A stretch of 64,000 nucleotides of DNA from Ganoderma boninense (GCA_002900995.3 CM035309.1:62001-126000); one strand, 5' to 3'. Shown: positions 20,452-33,085, counted from the stretch's first letter. Translations and numbers: made by a program. The notes: generated from the letters alone by a model not told the origin.

Positions 20452-23229
20452 ATGTCCAAGAACATATCAGTCCACTTCCTCGGAACAACCTCGGGCGGGG
20501 GGCCAACCGAGACGCGCAACTGCTCCAGCCTCGTCGTCGACCCATTTGGCGGGAGCGGACAGCTATGGAGTGCGTATTATCCACAGCTCGTCTAACTCCT
20601 CCCACCCTCGCGCACCCGTCAAAAACGATCTACCCAATGCTTTTTTGGCGAGACGATGTACCTCTGATACTGATATGTGCTCATAGTGGTCGACTGCGCC
20701 GAGGGGACCGTGCGCCAGTTCGAAAAGCAGCCGTACCGTCCTGGGCAACAGAGGCTGCGGATCGGCCAGGTCTCCAAGATCTTCATAACACACATGCACG
20801 GTGAGTAGTCGCTTTGTTTTGCCTGTATATGCGCGCATTTGTGCGGTTTGGGCCAACTTTTCTCCCTCCGCACGATGTCGTAGTGTTTGCCGCAGCACAT
20901 CTACCGCCTGCTGTGAGAGTGCGGATGAGGGACCACTCTTTGGTCGCTTATCCGAGCTGCCGCAGACCACGGGCGCGCATATAGACCTCTTCCAAGCCGT
21001 TGTGGTTTGATGTTCAGAGGAATCGAACTTGCGCCACACCCAGAACTCGTATAGTCTCTGTCAGCGGCTCTCCCGGTGGGCTGCCAACACCAGATGCTTG
21101 TTCTGGGCGCGGAGGGCACTATACGGCCATTCTATCTGTGTCCTTACTGACCCATCTCACGCTTGGGAATGCGTCAATGAACCAGAAACTGTCGAGAATG
21201 CCTTCGTTTCGGCCAACCATCTTTCTAAACTCGGACTACCTCCCAAATTGCTTGCCAGCGTTTTGCGATTTTGTTTCCTTCACTTCTCTTGAGTCCAGGC
21301 CGTAAGCAGTTAGCATGTGCACTGCACACTTCCCCCTTCCGCAGCGCTTTTTTGTTTACAGTTCCCGTGTCGTGTTCATTGCTCAAGATCTTCTGTCCTC
21401 ATTCTTTTGCTCATATGTCTGATAGCGGACCACACCATGGGTCTTCTGACCTTCCTCCGTAACACCTTGGGCATCCCCAAACCTCCTGGAACCACTCCGG
21501 CCGACGCCCCGCCCCCAAACAAACGCCGTCCGCGCATCGAGATATTCGGCCCACGCGGGACTCGTCGTATGCTCAGGATGCTCTGGCACATTACTCACTC
21601 CCACTCAGAGTTTGCTTACGTCGTGCACGAGCTGCTGTTCGAAGGCGAGCAGCCCTCCGTCGCAGCAGACGTGCCACCTGAGCAAGACGGCGCGGACGAA
21701 GCCGACATTAGGCGAGAAAGCGAGTGTGTTGGACGCGATATCTGGTGTGATGGGCAAGGGTTTTGGAAGGGAATTGTGGACATGAGCGCGAAGCAATCGC
21801 ACGGTCTCTGGGGCGCTGTAGTCGACGCTGGTCCAATTCAGCATCGAGGTACGTAGGTTTTCTCTCGATCTTCCCCACAGAGGTTATAGCTCACGCATAT
21901 ACGAAGATCCGTGTATCGGCTACATCATTCGCGAAATCCCGCGTTACCCGCTAACGGTCGAATCGCCCATGCCCCGCAAGCTCGTCATCCTCGGCGACAC
22001 CTACGACTCGTCCACGATCGCTCCGCTCATCCACGCGGATGGCCCTCCCTCTTTGCCATCCTCGTCTGAGCCGTCCACCTCCAGCTCCCCCACTCCCGAC
22101 GACCCTCCATTTCGTACGGGCCCGGTGACCGACTTCTCAGTGCTTCCCATCGTCAACCCCCACGACAACGGTGTTCATGTCCGTGTACCTGTCTCCCTGC
22201 TTGTCCACGAAGCGACGGACGCGTACCTGCCCCCCAGCGTCGACCCGCAGCAGCGAACGGGGAAGAACAGGACCCCAGAGAGCGTCGCGGAGAAGGCGGT
22301 CCTCCGGGGCCACAGCACCCCAGCAATGGCGGGCGCGTTCGCGCGGACCATCGCGGCGGAGCGGCTCGTGCTGAACCACATCGGCGCCAGGTGCGTCTGC
22401 GTGTCGCGTGTCGCGTCCTTAGCGCTCTTCGTTTGCGCTGTCTTTGTCTCTTTGATGATGAGAGGAGCACACAACTGATACTGATCCTGGCGGCCGCAGG
22501 TTCCCCGCGCCGGACATGGAGCAAAACGCGTACCACCGTGGTCATAGCGGCGGGCGCCACCAGTTCCGCGTCGCGTGCATGCGCGAGATCGAGCGCCAGG
22601 CGGCCGCTGCGTGGAATCCCAGGAGGAACATGCAGCGGTACGTCCAGGCTGCATGGGACTTCCTCACCGTCTCGATTCCACCGAACGCGCCGCGTGCAGC
22701 TATGGACGTCGACGTCTCAGTTGGGATGGTGGATGTAGCGGCAGCGGCAGCGGGTCCTTCGGGTGCTGGTAGTAGCAAGGGGAAGGCGAGGAACTACTCG
22801 ACGATGGCGGTGGACGACGTCGACTCGACCGGGATGCTGGAGGATGCCGGCCAGTTCGAGAAGTCTACGGAGATGTCGGTGTTGGAGGATGAGGATGAAG
22901 ATGGTGCGGTCTCCTTCGCCGCCGCGACGGGCTCCCGGGGACACAGGGATGGCGATGAGCCTGGGAGACCGGGCCCGCAGCTGTCTGTGGATGGGGACAA
23001 CAGCGACAGGAAACGAAGGGCGCCAGCAAGCGATGGTCCAGGCAGGTCGTGGGGTTTCTTTGGATCCGAACGCGGACGGGTGGATGGGAGAGGACGAGGA
23101 GGCGACCATCGTAGGGAGTTCGGCACCGCCAGTGGGAGTGGGAGTGGTGCTCAAGGTCGACATCACGATCGGGACAGGAAACCCAGGTCAAGGGATCGTG
23201 CTAGGAGAGGCCGCGGAGGCATTTCATAG
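20452..23229 (+). CDS. ribonuclease Z (tRNase Z, short ELAC-type) with long disordered tail
   Basis: Metallo-beta-lactamase-fold endonuclease that removes tRNA 3' trailers. From the ATG at 20452 the protein opens with ISVHFLGTTSGGGPTETRNCSS. The zinc-binding motif HMHADH is assembled across a 625-nt intron (20801-21425). Other family marks are LGDTYDSSTI, LLVHEATDAYL, RGHSTPAMAGAFARTIAAERLVLNHI and a final FPAPDMEQN region. Past the enzyme domain there is a long low-complexity tail, acidic and then Arg/Gly/Asp-rich (repeated RGR and DR motifs), with no recognised domain. Five or more introns were placed. Confidence 0.9.
20801..21425 (+). other. 625-nt intron of RNase Z
   Basis: GTGAGT donor at 20801 and ...CTGATAG acceptor at 21425 join codons of the HMHADH motif. 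The inside contains short ORF fragments without recognisable domains. It also contains a motif (TAGTGT, six bases, CAGCACATCTACCG) at 20881-20906 that recurs at 47455-47480. Confidence 0.8.
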
Positions 23230-23790
23230 GTAGAGAACTCAAAGAACCGAGATGTTGAAGTTGACCATCTTGTGTAGCATAGCGTCCAACGGCACCTTTT
23301 TTTGCTCGTCAGCGGTCAAGTGGTTCACACTGCCTGGTGAGACATTTATAGATTATGTAGGTTAAGCTGGTGTCATGTATTGTTGCGTACTCGACCGTCA
23401 ACATGCTCTTACACTGCCCCCGAACGATGTGTCTGGATACCAATGAACATTCGACAATGTGAGCCGAGGAGCTGTATTTAACACTCGACCTAAAGCAGAA
23501 CCACCACCTTTGTTAGGCACCAAATGCGGATTGACCTTATCACAGAACATGAAGTGGTACTGCCCTTGGGGCTGATCCGTGGCGACCGCGATGCTGCGAG
23601 ACGAAGCAAGTATGCTACTTGGACCTATCCAGTGCCACCAGCGAAATAATGATAATTGTCAAGCGAGTAAGCGTAGCGTCTCAGCTCAAGACGTTCTACG
23701 TAGCTGAGCCTAAAAAAACGATCCCCCCACGTGTGAGCCCATATTCTATCCTTCGAAACCAGTGATTCAGACGAACGCACCGAACCCCGA
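23230..23790. other. intergenic between convergent genes
   Basis: This 560-bp stretch is AT-richer than its neighbours and holds the 3' ends of two converging genes. No gene was seen. Confidence 0.5.
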
Positions 23791-25426
23791 CTACTCCGCA
23801 TACGCCGGGAGGAACTCAGCCTCGCCCCGATCGCGGTGCTCGTCCTCCAGCCGCGCGTTCATCGCCGCGAGTGCGGTGCGGAGGGACGCGATCTCCGCCT
23901 CCAAGTCCCTTATCGCCATCTCCGTCCCCCGCCCCGGGCCCCCATTCGCATCTGGGTGCGCCCCGCGGCTGTTACTATTAGGATCCGGGGTGGAGAGCGC
24001 GGACCGCGTGTGCTGCAGCTCCTCGAGCCTCCACGCGAGCTCCGCGCGGCTCGGTGGTTTCGGCGACCCCCGCTGCGCCACCATCGTCGAGGGCGATGCG
24101 GGGATGACGACGTGCAGCGACGATGCGTGTGTGCTGTCGGCGGTGACGAAGGTCGACCCAGATTCGGACGTCGGGCTCGCGATGGGAAGGTGGCTATCTC
24201 GATCCCGACGTGCGTGTGCGGCGTCGTGCTCGCGGCCCCGCAGCGGGGAGATGGAGGTCGCGGAGGCCATGGATGGCACGAACGATGCCCCATCCCAGGG
24301 GGTATCAGCTGTTGAAGGAGGTTTGGGTTTGCGACGCCTTCTGCAGAGGACTATCGCGAGCACCGCCCCGAGGAGGAGCGCGATCCCTCCGGCGGCTGCT
24401 CCGGCGATGATGCCGATGGGGGCGCGAGAGGAGTGAGACTGGGAGGGGCCAGTGGCTGGATCCGGTAAGCTTGTCGAAGACGGGGTGTTTGGAGATGATG
24501 AGTGAGATGAGCTGTCGAGAGGGCTTGTTGACCCTGATACGTCGGATGTTGAGGCTTGAGAAGCGCTCGTTGACGAAGATACTCCGGACGAGGAGGATTG
24601 GGTGCTGGCGGTTGACGCACTTGTCGACGCGGCAGAAGAGCTGGGAGACGAGGACGAAGACTGCGCCGAGGAGCTGCTTGAAGCCGATATCGACGTACTA
24701 GGCGCACCGAGCCCCCGCGAGGGCGTCGAGGGCGTCTGACTGGTACTGGTAGTCGGAGGGGGATCGGCGACTTCGGTGGTGTAGATGAGGTAGTCAAAGA
24801 GAATGAGCGAGTTGCTGTTGGGCGTCATGACGAGGGTGTGGGGCTCGTTGCTCAGGCCCGTGTCGCTGAACACGAGCTGGTTGTAGAGGAAGGTCCCGCT
24901 GGAGTCGGGATCGCGAGTGAAACGAGCGACGTTCTCTCCATCAATGGAGAAGGAGATGTCCGCAGTCGTGACAGCGCCGGAGATCGTGTTCGCGAGGATG
25001 TTGAACACATACACCGCGGACCCGGTGAACTGTACGGTTATCGTTACGGGGGTCTCTCCAGACAAGAAAGTGGTGTCGTGCCAGGTCTGCCTGTAGACCT
25101 GGCTGAGGTTTAGGTTCTTCGGCCCGATGCTGCAATCCGGACAGTCCTCGCTGGGGGAGCCGGCGTTCCACTGGTCGTCTTGTCCGTTCGAGTACTGTGG
25201 ACTCTTGCCGGTGGTGGGGTCTACGGAGCTGTCGTCGACGGTGACGTTCACGAGGCGGGAGCGGACAGAAGTGAAGAGTAAGGACAGGGAGAGTAAGAGC
25301 TGCGCCGCACCACCTAATGTCCGAGGTTCCGTTGTCAATGGTCCGCATCCTCCCCCAACGACTCCACTCAAATCAAAACGCACCAGATTGTAGAATACGA
25401 GCCCACGACAGCCCGGGTCGGGCCAT
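23791..25426 (-). CDS. single-pass membrane protein with extracellular domain, Ser-rich stalk and cytoplasmic tail
   Basis: The start is taken at ATG 25426. A 43-nt exon 1 (MARPGLSWARILQSG) joins at 25313 through a 70-nt intron to GAAQLLLSLSLLFTSVRS, which together make a good signal peptide; the longer open frame has no suitable start. The extracellular part (VNVTVDDSSVDP to FDYLIYTTE) resembles the beta-sandwich type domain common in Agaricomycete membrane proteins. A Ser/Thr-rich stalk of about 110 residues, a transmembrane helix (IIAGAAAGGIALLLGAVLAIVL), a basic stop-transfer RRRRK and a tail with a predicted coiled coil follow. The architecture resembles wall-sensor proteins; function unknown. 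Confidence 0.8.
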
Positions 25427-26312
25427 GTTGGTTTGCAAGGATACGTACGCGTACGCGGAAGGCGGGTAGCGATAGCGGGCTGGGAGACCCGATCCCACAA
25501 GTATATAAGTCGCAGTCGTCGTGGCAATAAGAAGCAAGCGTGATGATGCAGCGCGAGATATCAGACGTCAAGTGGCAAGGGACAGATGCAGGATGCACGC
25601 ACCGTCTCCGCCCTTCGATTCCCATTAATGTGTTGCAGAGCCCGCGCCCTAGGGACGTCTGGATCGGATCGCGGGGACGCCGCACGAGGACGAGTGAGAA
25701 CGTTGGTCGCTGCAAATGGGCATCGTGCTTCGGATGTGGAAGGGAGACGGCGTGATCAACAGTTGACGGGCCTCATTCGGTGCGCGAGCTGCAGAACCTG
25801 GCATAAAGGTGTGGAGGGCACCGCAAGGTATCAGAGCTGCGCCAGCAGAGAGGCAGACGCTGCGCGATGAGAAGCCTGCTTGGGCGCGATTAACGTCTAA
25901 CATCGGGGGTGGCAGTCGACACCAAACGCTATCGCTGCGTTCCGTTCCAAGGTCCTAACCACAGAGTAAGACATCATAGATTGGTGCGACCAGTGTCATT
26001 TGAAACGCACCTTGTGTCGTGCACGAGCCTCTTGCCACTGCATCGTCTGACGCTCTGTAGGCTGCCAATGTCAGTAACAAATGAGGTGCGGGGAAAAGGG
26101 GCAACGCGAATCGCGACAGCGTGAGGCCAGGCAGACCATTCTCGGGATTACGTACAGCCAGTATTGCCCCCGAGTCAATCTCTATACAATCTCGGCGGGG
26201 AGCTGAGATGGACCATCACCCGAAGAAGACGATGGCGAAGACGAAGCAAAATAAAAATCTACTTATATGCGCACAACTAGATACAACATGACCCCCTGAC
26301 CCTCTGACCTCC
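25427..26312. other. intergenic; promoter of the membrane-protein gene and 3' flank of FPS
   Basis: A TATATAAG sequence at 25502-25509 (TTATATA on the minus strand) lies about 75 bp upstream of the membrane-protein ATG. The remaining 800 bp show no gene. Confidence 0.45.
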
Positions 26313-28488
26313 TCACTTCTGCCTCTTGTAGATCTTGTCAAGGAACGCCTTGAACACCTCCCTCCTCAGCCTCACCGCGCCCGCGCCGACGTCCATGCCC
26401 CCCTCAGGAATAGTCTCGATGAGGCCCATGATGCGCTTATACGCGCCCTCCTCGTACACCGCGAACCGCTCGCGGATGCCGAGCTCCTCGTACAGCGCCT
26501 TGACGCGCGCCTCGGCCTCTTTGTCCTTCAGGCCGTAGTTGTCGTCGAGCACGCGGCGCTGCGCGGGGGACGCGAGCGCGAGCGCCGTGTTCACGCACCA
26601 CGAGCACTTGTTGTCGATGATGTCCGTCCCGATCTTGCCCAGCACCTCGGGCGGCGCGGCGAAGTCGAGGTAGTCGTCCTGCACCTGGAAGTACTCGCCG
26701 AGCGGCACGAGGATCGACTGCGCGAGCGCGTACGGGTCCGAGGGGGAGGGCGCGTGCGGGATGCCGCACATGTACATCGCGAGCGCGACGGGGAGGTAGA
26801 ACGAGTAGTACGCGGTCTTGTAGATCACAATCTTTTGGTGCCTGGGCGCGCGCAGCCGTCAGACACAAACGGACGCGCGCCACAGCGCGGGGGGACTTAC
26901 TTGGCGAGCGAGAATTTGCTGAGGTCGACGTGGTCTTCGGGCGCGGTGATGAGGTCGATGAGCTGGCCGATCTCGGTCTGGAAGGTGGTGTCGTGGAAGA
27001 GCTCCAGGAGATGGACGTAGCAGGGCTCTGAGCGGAAGTGCTTCTTGAGGAGGTAGTAGATGGCGCCTTCGAGCATGAAGGAGTCGTTGATCGCGATGAG
27101 GTTGATGCCCTCGACGCGGAACCAACAGGGCTGTCCTCGCCGGGTGACGGACTGGTCCATCATGTCGTCGGAGACGAGGAAGAACGCTTGGAGCTATCGT
27201 TATACAAAGGTCAGTCAGCATCTGGATGTGCGATTGCTTTGACGTTGGATTGGAGAGCGAGTGCATATAAGGACCGAATCAGTGTTGCCGTGGGGTGGAG
27301 TCGGTGTCGCTCTGGGGTGTCGGCTAGCAACTCCGAAGCACTCCAGTCACCCTGGAGTGCGTCGGAGTCGATTATGTGAGCAGGCGCGCTGACCGTGTGC
27401 GGAAGGTCGGGGCCTCCAGGCAAGCAGCGGGCGCGCGAAGGGCTCAAACTGTGATACACAGCGTACCAAATTTTTGAATGCACGGTTCGTAGACTGCTAC
27501 CAGCCTTCGCAGTCCGATTCATCTGAATCAGCGAGATCATCCTCATGTGGTGCCGCATAAACACTCCGCCTAGGATGGCTCTCCTGCCGCCGAGAGCAAA
27601 GTGAGTACTTCACAACCTGGGTCATCCTGGTATGTCCACCGAGCTTCGAGCGCCAGAGGGTGTCCACCTCTTTACTTGAAGAGAACATGCGCTCGGATGT
27701 CACGGATCGCTGCCGCAGGTGAAGCAGAGGTTCTCAGAGTTGGACGACATACCGAGGTCCGAGGTTTGAACGTTCATCAGCTGAATATCGCGCTATACCA
27801 TGCTCAAGGCTTCGAGTGAAAACCATATTGCATGGACCAGCCATAAAAGAGAGCTGCGAAGAGCACTTGAATCAAGAGAGCGCGTTGGAGGGCCCTGCGC
27901 GCGCGACCTCGCGCGACTCATCGCGCCCCCGGTCATCAAGTGCCAGTCGGAGATCTTATCGACCCCGTCTGTCATTCCGACTGATACCTGGTTCCTTTCT
28001 CCTAGAGTGCAACGGAGTCGCCCCGCGGTCTACTCCAGAGGACTCCACCCCACGGCAACACTAGACTGAATGGATGGGGAAACATGCACCGCGGCGGAAT
28101 GGACGGACGTGGAAAGGACGGGGCGGGACGGAGACGGAAAGACGAGGAAGGACTCACGAACTCGACACACCAGCCGAGGAGGGCAGCCTTGAAGTACTCG
28201 TCATCGTCCAGTTTCCGGCCTTTGAGGATCTCAACAGAGTCGCAGACCGAGATGCCGCGGTTGAGCTTCCCGCCTGGGACGTTGTAATCGAGGTTCTGTG
28301 TACGCGCGCGTCGACCCAATTGTCAGGGAACAGTAACACGGACACGAAGGAGTGGGACGCACGCGTTGGAACCAGGTGACGGCATCCTGGGGCATGCCCT
28401 CTTGCGTGAGGTAGGCGAGGAGCTCCTCGCGAAGCTTGGGGAAGACGTCCTCGAACTTCTGCCTCTTCTGCGCCTTCGCATCGGCCAT
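26313..28488 (-). CDS. ERG20: farnesyl diphosphate synthase
   Basis: Cytosolic enzyme that condenses isopentenyl diphosphate with DMAPP and GPP to make FPP for sterols, prenylation and sesquiterpenes. Both aspartate-rich motifs are present: FARM in [15 protein letters not shown] and SARM in VQDDYLD. Also seen are [18 protein letters not shown]-equivalent spacing, [23 protein letters not shown] and the terminal KIYKRQK. Four exons were placed. The intron between GWCVEF and [13 protein letters not shown] runs 27194-28157 (964 nt) and contains a hAT transposon relic. The coding sequence itself looks intact. Confidence 0.95.
27329..27369. repeat. hairpin near the left end of the hAT relic
   Basis: Two 18-base arms (27329-27346 and 27352-27369) pair at 16 of 18 positions around a 5-base loop. 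It is subterminal in the element. Confidence 0.75.
27497..27710 (-). pseudogene. hAT transposase C-terminal dimerisation region, relic
   Basis: The minus-strand reading [20 protein letters not shown] followed by KLGGHT matches the ERxFSSxK block typical of the hAT C-terminal dimerisation domain. The open frame is about 70 codons; upstream pieces of the gene are out of frame. The orientation is the same as the host gene. Confidence 0.78.
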
Positions 28489-30831
28489 TTCTAATCGCGA
28501 GGTGGATAAGTCAAGAGGAGGTATCGAGCGCGGTGAAGCGGGGAGGAGCGAGGGCTATGGGAAGGCGGAGGGCGGAAGGGGCTGGTGTTTAAGTAGCGGG
28601 GGTCGGGTCGAGGACATGACGGCAAGATGCGATCTGGGATCGATGCCGTGACTCGTCAGAGCTCAGAAATACAGAAAGTGGGGGGGCGCCTCCGCCTTTT
28701 CCTCTCCGGACTCCCACCGCCATCGGAGTCGGACACCGCCTCCATCGCTGTTCTCGCTCTTGTCTCCGAAACATATCACCTTGTCAAACAATACATCCCG
28801 CACTGAGCAGTGGCGGCGTCGACCTTACCGTTTCTTATCTTTTTCTCTCCGGTCTGTCCTTCATTTTCTGCGTCCACGCCGTGCTCATTCCTCTATCATA
28901 TCGGTCGCTGGCCTTCCATGCGCAGGCTGCAAGTGATCCACAAAAATGCAGGGTCGCTGTTGGTGGACTACCGCCATCGAACCCTGCTTAGCAGTACCAT
29001 AATTCTCCACGACCACCACCCACGCCCCAAGCGCCTCTGAGGGCCACGAGAGGCCCCGATGGCGGCCTTTCATCCTTCGCCGGTTTGCATTGGAAGCCAC
29101 GCTGCGCACGTAACGTTGACGTACCAGTTCATGCTGTCCCCATTACTGATCATGCGAGCAACGGCACCCTTGACACAGATGTGCAGGGCACGGCACCACG
29201 CGACATCGTCGTTGCGCTTTTCAGCCTGATCCATGCGATGGAGGGCCGAAGCGGCTGACATGAAGAAGCAGGCAACACCGAATGCACTGAGATTCCCCAA
29301 GCTAGCGACGCTTCCGTCCTGTCCTGTACGATCTCGAGCATGCCTCGCCGGCAACCGTAACTGTCCTCGTACGATCGCTCCCCCTACAGCTGCTCATATT
29401 CCGACCCAACTGAGGCCATCAGTCGGAGCTTGTTGCCACGCCGCCCTCTCCGTTCGAAATAGTGGGTGCTAGCCTCGGACTTGCGGTGCAGAGTGGTCTT
29501 GCGCTCCAAATCGAGCACCCTGCATGCTGTCTGATGTCTTTCATGTCCAGGTACATGCACAAACGACGACGTTTGCTAACTACTTACAGCACTCTCGTCA
29601 ACCATCGAAACTTCCTCCTCTCGAACACGGGCAGCCTCCCCATACCGATCGTGACTTGCACCATCGCTAGCACTCTCATCCCAGTCTTCGTCTTTCCCGC
29701 CAGTCTCCTGCGTCAGGCCACCACAACAAGCTCTCTAATTAGGCCTCTTGCTGCCTGCTCTTGAGCTTGGTATTTCCCAGATGACCATACGCCGACGGCC
29801 ACTCCTGTCCGATGGGGCCCCGCATTCACTGTAGCCTTCCGAACTCGGGTCTCAGGCCTCAGGGCTCCGGTCGGTTGCGGCTCTAGTACTCTATGGGGCA
29901 TCCATGCTTGAAGCTCGAGCTTGACGAGCTCAATGCCCTGAACTCGGAACGACCCGACTCCGTCGACGACACCTTGGCGGGGAACGCAGCCTTCTAAGTA
30001 CCGCTGGTAAGTACTAGCGAAACATCGCGTCTCGTCTCGTGCATGAGGTTTCCGCGTTTGCCACTGCGGCCGGTCCTCTTACGTGTACTTATACGTATCC
30101 GCAGGCCGCCGTGCGTGCGCCTCGCTGCCCGCCGTCTATCTGTATCCATTTATCTGTATCTAGGTGCGGATATGGCCTTGAATGGAATATCGATAATGGT
30201 CGAGCCCAGTGCCCAAGCGTTCAACGCAGACTGCCAGCTGAACCCCGCTGTTGGCGGTTACCGGTGGGGGGTTGGACGAACTACAGGTCTCGGCGGATCG
30301 CGCGGAAAGACCAATTCACGAACACAAGTGGTTCCGCTCCAAGAGGAATCATGAACGACGCCAACGTCCTCATACTGACACTTCGTGACCATTCCTTCAT
30401 CGCCTATTCGCAACTCTTCGATCCATGACAATCCCCCAATCACGCACGCACACGCACACGCACGCAGCAGAACGAAGAGTGGGGAGTCGTATGCCATTAC
30501 CGTTGATCATGAGCGGTGTAGCGGAGAAGCAAGGGTACACTACGTATGTGTCTGTGTCTGGTGCACGTAAAACTAATCTAGGTATATCATAGCAACACAT
30601 TACCATTTACCATTACCAACCAAACGAGGACGGGGAACCAGGACCGAGACGATGTGCGAGAGAGAGATGGATGAAGGATGCGAGGGGATGTGTAGTTGCG
30701 GTGTGGACGGATGGGTGCGGGTGTGAGCGAATGCAGTGCGAAGTGTAAGTACGTAGACGGCGAGATATTACTTTTGGACCACATCAGGGGACTAGCAGCG
30801 GAGGACGTCCTCTCAACTCAACGCCCCGTGC
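28489..30831. other. 2.3-kb gene-poor interval between FPS and HSP60
   Basis: The start holds the FPS promoter. Short ORFs on both strands (for example minus 29070-29354) have no recognisable domain. A (CACACG)-type short tandem repeat lies at about 30445-30470. No RNA gene was found by eye. Confidence 0.5.
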
Positions 30832-33085
30832 TCAGAAACCGCCCATCCCGCCCATGCCACCCATACCGCCCATGGGCGGGCCCGCAGGCTTCGGGTCCTC
30901 AATCTCCACAACGCACGCCTCGCTCGTCGTCAGCAAGCTCGCGACGCCCGCCGCGTCCACGAGCGCCGTGCGCACGACCTTGAGCGGGTCCACGATCCCC
31001 GCCTGGATCATGTCCACGTACTCCCCTTTACTCGCGTCGTACCCCCACGCGAACTTCTCCGCGCCCCCGTACCCGCTCTGCAGCGTCCCGACGATCACCG
31101 ACGCCTCCTCGCCCGCGTTCTCCAGGATCCGCCGCGCCGGGTGCGTCAGCGCCCGCCGGATGATCGACACCCCGAGCTCCTGGTCGAAGTTCGCCGTCGC
31201 GATCGGCTTCGCGTCCGCGGACACCGGCGCGTTGCCCTGCGCCCCGGGGGTGCTGGACGCCAGCGCGAGCGCCGCCTTGAGCAGCGCGACGCCGCCCCCA
31301 GGCAGGATGCCCTCCTCGACCGCGGCGCGCGTCGCGTTGAGCGCGTCGTCGTAGCGGTCCTTCTTCTCGCCGACCTCGACCTCGGACGAGCCGCCGACCT
31401 TGATGACCGCGACACCGCCAGAGAGCTTCGCGAGACGCTCCTGGAGCTTCGTGCGGTCGTACTCGGACGTCGTGCGGTCCTCGATCAGGGCGCGGATCTG
31501 CTCGCATCGCGCCTGGATGGCGTCCTTCGAGCCGTCGCCGTTGAGGAGGATCGAGTCCTCCTTCGTGACGGTGATGGCACCAGTGGAGCCAAGCATGTCG
31601 GCGGTGGCGCGATCGAGCTTGATGTCGAGCTCGTCGGTGAAGACGGTACCGCCAGTGAGGATGGCGAGGTCACCGAGAATCGACTTGCGGTTGTCACCGA
31701 AGCCGGGCGCCTTGATGGCGCAGACCTGGAGCTGGCCACGGAGCTTGTTGACAACGCACGCCGCGAGAGCCTCACCGTCGATATCCTCGGCGATGATGAT
31801 GAGAGGGCGGCGAGCCTGGGCAGCGATCTCGAGCGTGGGGAGGATATCGTTGATGGCGGAAATCTTCTTCTCGGAGAGGAGAATCAGGGGCTTCTCGTAC
31901 TCGACCTTCTGGGACTTGACGTCCGTGACGAAGTAGGGGGAGATGAAACCGCGGTCGAAGCGCATGCCCTCGGTGATCTCAATCTCGTCCTCGATGGTAC
32001 GCCCCTCCTTGACAGTAATGACACCCTCCTTGCCGACCTTCTCCATGGCTTGAGCGATGAGGTTACCGACATGGGCGTCGCCGTTGGCAGAAATGGTGGC
32101 GACCTGAGCAATCTCAGCGGTGGTGGTGATGGTCTTGGCATGGCTGGAGAGGAACTCGACGACGCGGTCAACGGCCGCCTGGGAGCCACGACGGAGATCC
32201 ATGGGGTTGCAGCCGGCTGCGACGTTTTTGACACCTTCAGCGTAGATGGCGCGGGCAAGAACGGTCGCTGTCGTGGTACCGTCGCCAGCAATCTCATTCG
32301 TCTTTTGGGCAACATCCTGGACGAGGCTAGGGAAAAATGAGTCAGGAACTGCGGTGGAACGGGACGCGTAGAGATGCGTACCGAGCACCGAGGTTCTCGA
32401 ACTTGTCCTTGAGGGTGATGGACTTGGCAACGGTGACACCGTCTATGGGACAAGGTTAGCGTTCTGGACTGAGAGGCGAAGGGCTCGACGATAAGCGCGA
32501 AGGAGGATTAGAGTGCAAAACAACATTCTCTTCTGCACGAGCAGAAGACGCGTATATGACGCGGCGGTGTACACAGTTGTCAATTACGAAGTGGGTGCCG
32601 CCTCCGGGAGAGGTTTGGGAGACACTGAAGCGCGAAGGAAAGCTCCCACGTCATCCCCCTTATGCGCGCATACACGGCTCAAAAAAGGTGTGCAACCGAG
32701 TCGCGACTGCAACCCGCGACCAGCAAACACAACCGTCGGACGCGGAGGCTCCAGACAGGATGAACCAAGCCCGAAAGAAGCGAAAGACCTACCCTTGGTG
32801 ATCTTGGGGCCACCGAAGGGCTGCTCGATGATGACGTTGCGACCTGGGTATTGACGTGTCAGTCGTGTCCCCTCCACGCGTTCCGCGCACGAGGAAATAC
32901 GCACCCTTGGGACCGAGGGTGACGCTGACGGCGTTGGCGAGGATGTCGACGCCGTTCAAGATGCTGGCCCGGCCCTCGTTGGAGAACTTAATCTCCTTGT
33001 GGGCGCCGCGCTTGAGCACAGGCTTCGCGGCCTTCGCAGCGGAGCGGCGGACGGCGGAGGACGACGCGGAGGAGAGGCGGTGCAT
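30832..33085 (-). CDS. HSP60: mitochondrial chaperonin HSP60
   Basis: GroEL-type chaperonin of the mitochondrial matrix. The start at 33085 gives an Arg/Ser-rich presequence ([20 protein letters not shown]). Conserved blocks follow: [68 protein letters not shown] and the C-terminal GGM repeats ([15 protein letters not shown]). The ATP-site GDGTTT and the GGM tail argue for a functional protein. Introns are short except one at 32443-32792 (350 nt), between PKITK and DGVTV. Confidence 0.95.

Larger units (their letters stand above)
27280..28063 (-). mobile_element. decayed hAT transposon inside the FPS intron, 784 bp
   Basis: The ends begin CAGTGTTGCC and TAGTGTTGCC and share a 22-bp perfect inverted repeat after the first base (27281-27302 with 28041-28062). 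The flanks are an 8-bp near-duplicate, GACCGAAT (27272-27279) and GACTGAAT (28064-28071). Eight-bp duplications, CAGTG-type ends and a mismatched terminal base as in maize Ac all fit hAT. A fragment of hAT transposase C-terminus lies inside on the minus strand. The element is too short and too broken to be autonomous. Confidence 0.88.

Noticed and set aside
20995..21060. TTCGATT and similar T-arm-like sequences suggesting a tRNA (also near 47730)
   Set aside because: The flanking bases do not form a T-stem and no acceptor or anticodon arm could be drawn. No convincing tRNA was found anywhere in the window.
31141..32340. 399-codon plus-strand ORF opposite HSP60
   Set aside because: It is a GC-rich codon-bias shadow of the HSP60 coding strand: no domain and no independent splice or start signals.
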